Source: Bacillota bacterium | GTDB taxonomy: Bacteria > Bacillota > Bacilli > Tumebacillales > Effusibacillaceae | NCBI GenBank assembly: GCA_020059765.1 | Contig: JAGVBM010000268.1 | Span: 1 to 7,429 of the forward strand | DNA: 7,429 nt | Direction of reading: 5' to 3' | Shown: piece by piece, positions 1 to 5,715 of the stretch | Numbering within the stretch: the first letter of the stretch is position 1 | How the letters are laid out: each line of letters begins with the position of its first letter | The notes under the pieces: model-generated | The model's input: only the letters and a program-made list of their open reading frames with translations | Database searches by the model: none | Told to the model about the DNA's origin: nothing | Made by a program: the position numbers and the translations under genes

Positions 1-189
1 CACATCTGCCTGCAAAAAAACTGCCTCGCCGCCCGCTCCCAGAATTTGTTCCACAGTTTCCCGACCGTTTGTTTCAGACAGATCATTGACGATGACTTGC
101 GCCCCTTCAGCGGCAAACAACAAAGCCGTGCTTTTGCCGATGCCTGAACCGGCGCCGGTAATCAAAGCCACTTTGTCCCGAAGCCTCAT
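1..189 (-). CDS. SDR-family NAD(P)-dependent dehydrogenase/reductase, N-terminal part (cut by left edge)
   Basis: The first 63 codons of a short-chain dehydrogenase/reductase are present; the rest lies beyond the left edge. The Rossmann glycine motif TGAGSGIG is at residues 11-18, preceded by the beta-1 strand KVALI. The second strand ends in VIVNDLS with Asp36 at the position that usually favours NAD(H) over NADP(H). ADV at 61-63 matches the adenine-contacting Asp-Val of classical SDRs. The catalytic Ser-Tyr-Lys is not in the window, so substrate and activity are unknown. It could be a FabG-like or a catabolic dehydrogenase. The ATG at 187-189 follows a purine-rich GGGGTGAGGAG and lies 13 bases after the IclR gene stop, so the two are almost certainly one transcript. 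Co-transcription with an IclR regulator suggests a small catabolic operon under that regulator (inference). Confidence 0.93.
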   Translation of the reverse strand, partial: MRLRDKVALITGAGSGIGKSTALLFAAEGAQVIVNDLSETNGRETVEQILGAGGEAVFLQADV

Positions 190-202
190 CTCCTCACCCC
201 GC

Positions 203-964
203 TTATAAAATCATCGCACCTGCTCTTTGTGAAAGACGGCGCGCCAGACTTACGATTTCTTCCTTGGCGAGTTCGAACTTGTCAAGCCAAGCAGCTTCCA
301 TCATGGTAAAACTGACGGCTGCAATAATTTCATTCCGATGATTGAGGATAGGTGCCGCAATGCAGAAAAAGCCGGAAACCGCTTCCTGTTCGTCGATCGC
401 ATATCCTTGTTCGTAGGTTTGCTGGAGTTGTAACCAGAGTTGGTCCAGTTGTGTGATGGTGTGGGGAGTCTTTGCTTCAAGCAGCGGTTCGGGAAACAAT
501 TGTTTCAACTGTTCGTAAGAATACTGCGTCAACAGCGCTTTTCCCAGGGAGGTTGCATGGGCGGGAAAGCGCATTCCCGGATCAGCAGCCACACGGATGG
601 GCGCCGGACTTTCTTCCTTCGCGAGATAAATGATGTCCCGTCCCTCCAAGACGGCAAACTGAATCGTTTCTCCCACCCGATGCGTCGAGGCAGGAGCCTC
701 CACATGAAAAAACTTCAGCAAGTTAAACTGGCGAAAGTAGGCGGCTCCCAGTGCGCCAAAAGAGGAACCGAGCGAATACGTATCGTCTTTTTCCTTGACA
801 ATCCAACCCAAAGATTCCATCGTGTTCAAAAGTGTAAACATGGAGCTTTTGTTGATTCCCAATTGCTTGGATAAGTCGATCAAACGATTGCGGGCAGGTT
901 CATATGCTATCAATGTAAGGATCTGATCAGCTCTTTCCAAAGCAGGAACCCAGTAACGTTTCAT
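203..964 (-). CDS. IclR-family transcriptional regulator
   Basis: This is a 253-aa cytoplasmic DNA-binding regulator of normal IclR length. The winged helix-turn-helix covers about residues 10-66: LIDLSKQLGINKSS at 28-41 is the helix-turn-helix, and the wing is around DDTYSLG. The effector-binding domain follows (about 80-250), with the family hallmarks PGMRFPAHATSLGKALL at 129-145 and GYAIDEQEAVSGF at 187-199, which ends in the usual Cys201 and AAP. IclR proteins act as dimers or tetramers that bind small organic acids or aromatic compounds; the ligand here cannot be read. The ATG at 962-964 has a GGGAG ribosome binding site 5 bases upstream. It is the first gene of a transcript that continues into the SDR gene. 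A palindrome in the leader suggests that it controls its own operon (inference). Confidence 0.95.
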   Translation of the reverse strand: MKRYWVPALERADQILTLIAYEPARNRLIDLSKQLGINKSSMFTLLNTMESLGWIVKEKDDTYSLGSSFGALGAAYFRQFNLLKFFHVEAPASTHRVGETIQFAVLEGRDIIYLAKEESPAPIRVAADPGMRFPAHATSLGKALLTQYSYEQLKQLFPEPLLEAKTPHTITQLDQLWLQLQQTYEQGYAIDEQEAVSGFFCIAAPILNHRNEIIAAVSFTMMEAAWLDKFELAKEEIVSLARRLSQRAGAMIL

Positions 965-1000
965 CGCAACTCCCTCTGCTTGTTAGTAATTATTATCCTT

Positions 1001-1022
1001 TTGGTTTAATATAATAAACCAA
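1001..1022. promoter_or_regulatory. Palindrome in the IclR leader, candidate IclR operator
   Basis: TTGGTTTA (1001-1008) and TAAACCAA (1015-1022) form a perfect 8-bp inverted repeat around ATATAA; only one pair of the full 22 bases is mismatched. It lies just downstream of the predicted -10 box and about 37 bases upstream of the IclR start, where a bound dimer would block transcription. IclR proteins typically bind palindromes of about 15-20 bp next to their own promoters. No T tract follows it on the minus strand, so it is not a terminator. Binding by this IclR is inferred. Confidence 0.55.
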
Positions 1023-1044
1023 GTTTAGTATATTGTGTAGTTTG

Positions 1045-1074
1045 ACTATATCATACGGAATTCTGAATCGTCAA
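1045..1074 (-). promoter_or_regulatory. Sigma-A promoter for the IclR-SDR transcript
   Basis: On the minus strand, TTGACG (1069-1074, 5/6 to the -35 consensus) is followed after 18 bases by TATAGT (1045-1050, 5/6 to the -10 consensus). Transcription would start near 1037-1039, leaving a leader of about 75 bases that contains the palindrome at 1001-1022. Seen directly in sequence; use by the cell is inferred. Confidence 0.7.
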
Positions 1075-1103
1075 CGAAAGAAATACGAACTGCCAGAATC
1101 GTC

Positions 1104-1146
1104 AAAAAAAAGACAAAAAAAAGAAAACCGGGTATAGATATCCGGT
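1104..1146 (-). terminator. Rho-independent terminator of the HD-GYP gene
   Basis: Read on the minus strand, the stem lies at 1127-1146, directly after the TAG stop. Five pairs (ACCGG with CCGGT) are followed by one mismatch and three more A/T pairs around a tiny loop. After it comes TTTTC and then two further runs of T separated by GTC, down to about 1104. Position and T tract make this a convincing terminator, and it insulates the downstream IclR promoter. Confidence 0.85.
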
Positions 1147-2235
1147 CTAGATCATCAAATCTTCACATTCGGCAATCAAAACGGACAACTTGGTGGACAA
1201 ATCCACTTCGTAGGCAGTAATGTTTTCCCCACGGGGGTTTTTCAACACCCGGACGATCGGTCGATGGGGATGTCTCGAGTTCACATCCACCACCACCCCT
1301 TTTTCTCCAGTCGTCAGCGTCACCATCATGCCGACCGGGTAGATGATAATATGATCGCGAAATGTAGTCATCATCGTCAGATCAAATTGTTGGGATGATG
1401 CGAATATGATGTCCAACGCTTCATGCGGCAGGTACCCTTTCCGATAGGAGCGATTGGCCACCAGAGCGTCATACACATCCACCAATCCCACGATCTTTCC
1501 GTACTCATGAATTTCATTGCCCTGGAGGCTTCGCGGGTACCCGGATCCGTCAACCCGTTCATGGTGCTGCAATGCACAATGGGCGGACAAGAGGGGAATA
1601 TCCGGTTGTTCCCGCAGAATTTCGTATCCGTAGGTGGTATGCTTTTTGATCTCTTCAAATTCCTTGTCTGTCAGCTTCTCCGGTTTGTCGAGAATCTTCG
1701 GGTCGATTTGTGTTTTCCCGATATCATGCAGCATGGCGCCGATTCCCAGTTCAATCAATTGATCCCGTTTCAACCCCAGTGCCATGCCCAATACGGCTGC
1801 GTAAATTCCCACATTGACCGAATGGATGTACAGATAATTGCTTGCTGTGTAGATTCCCGACAGATGAACCAGCAGCTCTTTTTTATTTTGCAAATCGTAT
1901 AAAATATCTTCAAAAGCCTGCCTGAATTGGGTTCCCAATTTGGAGAGGGAAATGGTGCGGTTCCATTTTTTCGATTCGATCATGTTGGAAAATGCTTGGT
2001 ACACGACTTGCGTCGCACGCTGTCGGCTTACTTCCGAGACAGAATCTTCAATTACCAGATCGTCTGTACGCGGATCCTCAATATATACGGTATAAATGCC
2101 CAAACTTTGCAAACGCTTGATCATTCCGGATGTCAGGCTGACGCTGGTTCCGACCAGAATTTGTCCGGATTCCGTATAGACGGGCTTGCCAAGCTTGTCT
2201 CCCGGTTGTAATAGCGATGTTTGGATAATGTGCAT
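1147..2235 (-). CDS. HD-GYP domain protein, probable cyclic-di-GMP phosphodiesterase
   Basis: This 362-aa cytoplasmic protein has no membrane segment. HD-GYP enzymes hydrolyse cyclic di-GMP to pGpG or GMP. The metal-binding set is complete: His138, the HD pair in HDIGK (170-174), His199, HH at 224-225 inside HHERVDGSGYP (224-234), and Asp253 in DVYDAL. The GYP motif that separates this group from ordinary HD proteins is intact. The first 110 residues or so form a leader region (PGDKLGKPVY, then a segment like GIYTVYIED) often found in Bacillales HD-GYP proteins. About 60 residues after the catalytic domain (IYPVGMMVTLTTGEKG onward) look like a small beta domain, also common in these proteins. 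I chose the ATG at 2233-2235 because TTGAGGAG sits directly before it. A TTG 54 bases upstream at 2287-2289 would add 18 residues but lacks a better ribosome site. It lies downstream of the secreted-protein gene but beyond that gene's terminator, so it probably has its own promoter, which I could not identify. Confidence 0.93.
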   Translation of the reverse strand: MHIIQTSLLQPGDKLGKPVYTESGQILVGTSVSLTSGMIKRLQSLGIYTVYIEDPRTDDLVIEDSVSEVSRQRATQVVYQAFSNMIESKKWNRTISLSKLGTQFRQAFEDILYDLQNKKELLVHLSGIYTASNYLYIHSVNVGIYAAVLGMALGLKRDQLIELGIGAMLHDIGKTQIDPKILDKPEKLTDKEFEEIKKHTTYGYEILREQPDIPLLSAHCALQHHERVDGSGYPRSLQGNEIHEYGKIVGLVDVYDALVANRSYRKGYLPHEALDIIFASSQQFDLTMMTTFRDHIIIYPVGMMVTLTTGEKGVVVDVNSRHPHRPIVRVLKNPRGENITAYEVDLSTKLSVLIAECEDLMI

Positions 2236-2238
2236 ACT

Positions 2239-2244
2239 CTCCTC
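2239..2244 (-). promoter_or_regulatory. Ribosome binding site GAGGAG that decides the HD-GYP start
   Basis: GAGGAG on the minus strand ends 3 bases before the ATG at 2233-2235, with the GAGG core 5 bases away. It favours this ATG over the in-frame TTG at 2287-2289. The protein then begins MHIIQTSLLQPGDKLG, the usual opening of Firmicute HD-GYP proteins. Confidence 0.65.
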
Positions 2245-2344
2245 AACCCTTTGCTCGAATACATGAATGCGCAAAGAACCCTTTTTCAAGTATTCGTCGG
2301 TTTGTCCCTTTTCCCCTGCCTGCTGGAACGGATTTTGCGCGATT

Positions 2345-2380
2345 AAAAAAATCGGCCCCGTCTGATACGGAGGCCGATTG
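2345..2380 (-). terminator. Rho-independent terminator of the large secreted-protein gene
   Basis: On the minus strand, AATCGGCC (2372-2379) pairs perfectly with GGCCGATT (2350-2357). CCGT with ACGG extends the stem inwards past one bulged base, and seven T residues follow (2345-2351). It begins about 20 bases after the stop codon. It separates the secreted-protein gene from the HD-GYP gene. Confidence 0.9.
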
Positions 2381-2399
2381 GTGCAAATCCGTTTGCTCG

Positions 2400-5261
2400 T
2401 TATTGCGGTGCCACCTGCAGCTGATACTGAACATTAGTGTATCCCTGCACTTTGACGAAATAGTAGCCGCTCGTCAACGGGGTAAAAGTGACCCGATCCT
2501 GATAGCCAAGAGGCCCATGCGAGGATCCGACCAAATTCTCGGGAGTCATTGTGATCGATTGATAGAGGTCAAGATCCACGTCCTGTCCTTGTCCCAAGGA
2601 AGCGGCCAGAATCTGGTAGCGGCGGCCTTTTTCCAGCCATACTTTCGCATACTCCGCCTGTCCTTGTGCAAGGGTTCCTGCTGCCGGTTGGCCCGGCTGC
2701 AGCCGCTTTCCGTTGATCGGAGAACGGCCATCGGCTGCAGGCGTTTCCGCGCGCAAGCTGTACCGTGTCTCCGTAATGCCGCTGACTTTCAGAATATAGG
2801 TTTTGCCTGGCCGTCCCTGGACCAGAACCTGTTCCGAATCGCCGTTTCCTTTCCGGGAAACCCCGACCCGATTGGCAGCGGACGTGTCTGTCGAATCATA
2901 GATTTCCAGATCGGCATTCATGTCCCCCGTGTTCGGCTGCAAGCTGATCAGATAATCCTTGCCCGCTTCCGTTGGCAAGGCGTAATATACAACATCCCCC
3001 TTGTTCACCTGATAGGAGTGGGAATCTGTCAGCAGAATCGGGTTGTCCGGCGTATAACCGGCCGGGAGCTGGCTGCCCGGCAGGACGGTCATCTGATAAG
3101 AACCCTCGCCGAAAGATCGTGCCTTGAGGTAGACAAATCCCGCTTCAGGGGCCGTATACACGACGGCGTCAGGAATGCCGGGTCCGCGGTCGGATCGTGT
3201 CAGATCTCCCCGTACGTTGGCGGTTGCCGCCAGCGAAGAAAACAGGTCGATGTCCACATCAAGCCCCGCTTGCGGGTTCATCAGCAGTGTATATGTCCTG
3301 CCTTTTTCCACCGGCACTTTGTACCACAACGACTGATCTTTCAAAATCCCGTGGGTCAATTTGCCGTCGACCGGCAGGGCAAAAGCGGTTGCCGCTTCAT
3401 ACCCGTCTTCCGGAGCAGGCTGTTTCCCCGTTTGAATCTGCAGTTCATACTCGGAGGGCATCTGTCCGCCGCGAATCATGACGTAATGCTCCCCCGATTG
3501 TTCCGCCGTAAACGCAATCTGCTCGGCCGCTGCCGGACCTTTGTGGGAAGCCAGCGAGCCGATATCGTTAACGGCGTTGGCATACAGGTACACGTCCACG
3601 TCTTGTGTGGTCGAACCGGGTTTGGCGGTGATCGTGTAGGTTTGTCCCTGCTGCAGGGACACTTTAAAGAACGTGTCTTCCAAACTGTTCACCCGTTTGC
3701 GGACGGTTTGTCCGATACTTCCGTCAAGGGCGGTTGTAGGACTGTAGCCGTTTTTTACAGATCCGCTTTGAATCGATGCCGTATAGTTGGAATCCGCGCT
3801 GCCGGCCACCCGCACATAATAAGTGCCCGTTTTGGCAATCGGATAGGAAATTTCATCCCGATACCCGTTCAGACGATGGGACCAGGCAAGAGGCTGAAAG
3901 TTCTCGTCCAGCAGGTACAGGTCGGCATTCCCTGTTTGGGATTCGAGGCGGAAGGTCAGCATGCTTCCCGCTTGCAGTTCGATTTTGTGCGTATTGTGAA
4001 GACCGGTGCGCACTTTCGTGCTGACCGGAGCAGCAATCGACAATTTGTGCGGGTTGTAGGCATCATTCAAAAACAGGTACAGGTCGTCATAGGTTTGCCG
4101 CAGATTCGGCAGCGGCTTGTTCGTATTGCCCGCCAAATGGTCCAGGGTGGTCGTTCCGAAGGAGTCAATGTCGCTGTACAAAGCGATCGGCGTCGACATC
4201 CAGCCGTTCTCCGAACCAAAATCCAGATAATCCCGCAGCAGTTTGTGATAATATTCATCGGCTGCCACCCGCCAGTCCGCTTCCAATTCCACGCCCAATC
4301 CGTACTTGCCGCCCCAGCCGTCCGCTCTTTCCAGGGAAGCTGTGCTGCCGGGCGTCCCGTGAAAATAATGGGAGGGCTGAATCCAGCCAAAATCAAATCC
4401 CCATCCTTTCACGCGGGCGGAATAGGCTTCTGCGGACATATAAGGAATCGCGTAGGTGCGCAGCTGTTTGCCGTCTTGGGTCGGCAGGGAATCCACATAT
4501 TCATTCACGTCAAGAATCAATTGGTCTTCTTTGTTTTTCTGCCAGTCATCGCTGAAGTTCTCCTTCATCCAGTAAAAACCGGTGAACTCCAGATAATCGG
4601 AGAACGGTTTTCCGTCAAAAGAGGTTTTGCTCGACTGATAGCGTTTTAAAAAAGATTGAATGAACCATTTCACCGCCGCAATCCGATGATTCACGTCCTG
4701 AAAGGAGACCCCTTTGTCCCATTCTGTCACACTCGGGTCTGGATAGGGGATCATCATCACGACACGCGCCTTGTATTCGGGCGTCAGCGGACGCGCATAA
4801 TCTCTCACCGCTTGCGCCAATGCATCCAATTGGGCACCGGCGGCAAAGTTGCCGTCCAGCCAGGCCTGCCACTCCGCTTTGTTGCCTTGCGTGTGATCGG
4901 CGTACATTCCGGAAATGTCATACAGTCCTTTTGCATCGGTGCGATTGGACGCCCATGGCGAGAGGAACAGAAAGGTGTCAAACATTTTTGTATTGACGGA
5001 TTTCAGCTTTCCGGTTTGCGGGTCTTTCGCCATATACGTCAGAAACGGTTGAAAATCGGCAGGTTTCCAATTGCGGGGAGCCACTCCGTCCGCGAACGGA
5101 GCATAACCGGTGTAAATCAAAGCTGTTCGATTCGCGTCTCCCGGCGCCGAAGTTTGGGGTACGGCGGCAGTTGCCGCAGAAGACAGCAAGAGTGAACAAA
5201 TCAGCGTCAGAGCCCATTTTTTCAATGTGAGTTTTCCCTCCGAACCAGTAGTGCGTCTCAT
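2400..5261 (-). CDS. Secreted DUF4855-like protein with five tandem PPC domains
   Basis: This 953-aa protein carries a Sec signal peptide: basic residues around KLTLKKW, the hydrophobic run ALTLICSLLL, and probable cleavage near ATAA at 30-33. Residues about 45-405 resemble DUF4855, including RVVMMIPYPDP (166-176), EFTGFYWMKEN (225-235), RTYAIPY (268-274), FGWIQPSHYF (291-300), GLGVELEADW (321-330) and TPIALYSDID (357-366). These alternate like the strands of a TIM barrel. From about 415 to the end there are five diverged PPC beta-sandwich domains (PF04151-like), roughly 415-498, 510-611, 622-727, 735-839 and 852-952. Each has a D-x-D-like strand (447, 554-556, 668-672, 784, 894-898) and a later G-x-Y-type strand. 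No LPXTG, SLH or LysM motif follows, so release or non-covalent wall or polysaccharide binding is expected. A hydrolase or carbohydrate-active role is inferred from fold and architecture, not shown. ATG 5259-5261 has AGGAG 10 bases upstream; an alternative TTG at 5223-5225 has GGAGG 11 bases upstream. The gene has its own promoter and terminator. Confidence 0.88.
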   Translation of the reverse strand: MRRTTGSEGKLTLKKWALTLICSLLLSSAATAAVPQTSAPGDANRTALIYTGYAPFADGVAPRNWKPADFQPFLTYMAKDPQTGKLKSVNTKMFDTFLFLSPWASNRTDAKGLYDISGMYADHTQGNKAEWQAWLDGNFAAGAQLDALAQAVRDYARPLTPEYKARVVMMIPYPDPSVTEWDKGVSFQDVNHRIAAVKWFIQSFLKRYQSSKTSFDGKPFSDYLEFTGFYWMKENFSDDWQKNKEDQLILDVNEYVDSLPTQDGKQLRTYAIPYMSAEAYSARVKGWGFDFGWIQPSHYFHGTPGSTASLERADGWGGKYGLGVELEADWRVAADEYYHKLLRDYLDFGSENGWMSTPIALYSDIDSFGTTTLDHLAGNTNKPLPNLRQTYDDLYLFLNDAYNPHKLSIAAPVSTKVRTGLHNTHKIELQAGSMLTFRLESQTGNADLYLLDENFQPLAWSHRLNGYRDEISYPIAKTGTYYVRVAGSADSNYTASIQSGSVKNGYSPTTALDGSIGQTVRKRVNSLEDTFFKVSLQQGQTYTITAKPGSTTQDVDVYLYANAVNDIGSLASHKGPAAAEQIAFTAEQSGEHYVMIRGGQMPSEYELQIQTGKQPAPEDGYEAATAFALPVDGKLTHGILKDQSLWYKVPVEKGRTYTLLMNPQAGLDVDIDLFSSLAATANVRGDLTRSDRGPGIPDAVVYTAPEAGFVYLKARSFGEGSYQMTVLPGSQLPAGYTPDNPILLTDSHSYQVNKGDVVYYALPTEAGKDYLISLQPNTGDMNADLEIYDSTDTSAANRVGVSRKGNGDSEQVLVQGRPGKTYILKVSGITETRYSLRAETPAADGRSPINGKRLQPGQPAAGTLAQGQAEYAKVWLEKGRRYQILAASLGQGQDVDLDLYQSITMTPENLVGSSHGPLGYQDRVTFTPLTSGYYFVKVQGYTNVQYQLQVAPQ

Positions 5262-5289
5262 AGAGTAGATTCTCCTAGTTTCTGGAGAA

Positions 5290-5298
5290 AGTATATCA
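5290..5298 (-). promoter_or_regulatory. Extended -10 promoter of the secreted-protein gene
   Basis: On the minus strand TGATATACT is an extended -10 element: TG at 5297-5298 and TATACT, 5/6 to consensus, at 5290-5295. The -35 position (about 5313-5318) is poor (AACCTA), as is common for extended -10 promoters. The expected start near 5283 gives a leader of about 22 bases containing AGGAG at 5272-5276. Confidence 0.6.
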
Positions 5299-5367
5299 CA
5301 TTACTAGATTGATAGGTTGCAGCCGGAGAGTCGGAATAACTCGGATGTCCTCAGATTATGGCGAAGT

Positions 5368-5400
5368 ATCGGCCGATTTTTCACGGATTCGGTATACCGA
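5368..5400. promoter_or_regulatory. Pair of TCGG/CCGA palindromes in the divergent intergenic region
   Basis: ATCGGCCGAT (5368-5377) and TCGGTATACCGA (5389-5400) are both perfect palindromes built from TCGG and CCGA half-sites. Their centres are 22 bp apart, about two helical turns. TCGG also opens the direct repeat TCGGA at 5331-5335 and 5341-5345. They lie between the secreted-protein promoter and the start of the small-protein gene, so a dimeric regulator bound here could act on either transcript. The binding protein is unknown. Confidence 0.35.
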
Positions 5401-5466
5401 TGTGCATTGTCACGGAATGGGATTCTTCCACATATGAATAACTGAACTTTGCTCACTTGCGGAAAG

Positions 5467-5472
5467 AAGGAG
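5467..5472 (+). promoter_or_regulatory. Ribosome binding site AAGGAG for the small cysteine protein
   Basis: AAGGAG stands 6 bases before the ATG at 5479-5481, close to ideal for a Firmicute. It sets the start of the small gene at this ATG and not at the in-frame codon 30 bases upstream. It is also the main evidence that this short frame is translated. Confidence 0.75.
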
Positions 5473-5478
5473 AAACAG

Positions 5479-5673
5479 ATGGCCGGCAAATCCAAATCAG
5501 CGAGAAAAAAAAAGGGCATCGAGACACAACGGCAGCCGCAAATGAAGATTGTCGCGGTCGACGCGTGCATCGCCTGCCCCACCCGCTGTTCCAGGGGGAT
5601 TCAATATATAGAAAAAATGCGGCAGCCCGGGGCAATCGGGTATGGCGTCCCCTGTATTCTCACATTGAAATAA
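5479..5673 (+). CDS. Small basic cysteine-containing protein (64 aa), function unknown
   Basis: I do not recognise a named family. The protein has two parts. A very basic start (residues 1-23: SKSARKKKG, then TQRQPQMK) looks disordered or nucleic-acid or membrane-surface binding. A compact second part follows, with VDACIACPTRCSRG at 27-40. Its cysteines at 30, 33, 37 and 59 give the spacing C-x2-C-x3-C-x21-C, which could bind a metal or Fe-S cluster or form disulfides. The end, PGAIGYGVPCILTLK, is rich in glycine and proline. There is no signal peptide or membrane helix, so it is probably cytoplasmic. The start ATG has AAGGAG 6 bases upstream. It precedes the Yip1-like membrane protein gene by 42 bases on the same strand and in the same reading frame, so the two are probably co-transcribed. 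The strong ribosome site and structured composition argue for a real gene; metal binding is an inference. Confidence 0.72.
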   Translation: MAGKSKSARKKKGIETQRQPQMKIVAVDACIACPTRCSRGIQYIEKMRQPGAIGYGVPCILTLK

Positions 5674-5700
5674 AGAGAAGCTTCACGTATGATGAGGTCG

Positions 5701-5706
5701 AGGAGG
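5701..5706 (+). promoter_or_regulatory. Ribosome binding site AGGAGG that decides the Yip1-like start
   Basis: AGGAGG is a full match to the anti-Shine-Dalgarno sequence and ends 9 bases before the ATG at 5716-5718. The upstream in-frame ATGs at 5689 and 5692 have only a weak AGAGAAG in front, and the ATG at 5707 abuts the site. The start at 5716 is therefore preferred. Confidence 0.7.
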
Positions 5707-5715
5707 ATGCAGCAA

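Noticed and set aside
2245..2344. Promoter for the HD-GYP gene, including a possible sigma-D type site around CCGACGAA
   Set aside because: No hexamer pair with acceptable spacing was found, and no TAAA stands at the right distance for sigma-D. The gene needs a promoter after the terminator, but I cannot place it.
2403..4649. A 748-codon open frame on the plus strand opposite the secreted-protein gene
   Set aside because: It is exactly codon-aligned with the minus-strand gene, so its openness only means that gene avoids TTA, CTA and TCA codons there, as expected from GC-leaning codon use. The translation has no recognisable domain, and the sense strand has a signal peptide, domains, promoter and terminator.
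5368..5382. ATCGGCCGAT followed by T residues as a plus-strand terminator
   Set aside because: The palindrome has no room for a loop; with a minimal loop only about three pairs remain. It is more likely a protein-binding site.
5407..5438. TTGTCA ... TATGAA as a plus-strand promoter for the small cysteine protein
   Set aside because: The spacer is 20 bases and the -10 matches only 4/6; at 17 bases the -10 is ACATAT. It may contribute, but it is too weak to list.
5304..5635. Short minus-strand open frames across the divergent intergenic region and the small gene
   Set aside because: They have no good ribosome binding sites and no recognisable composition, and they run across the small-protein gene on the opposite strand.
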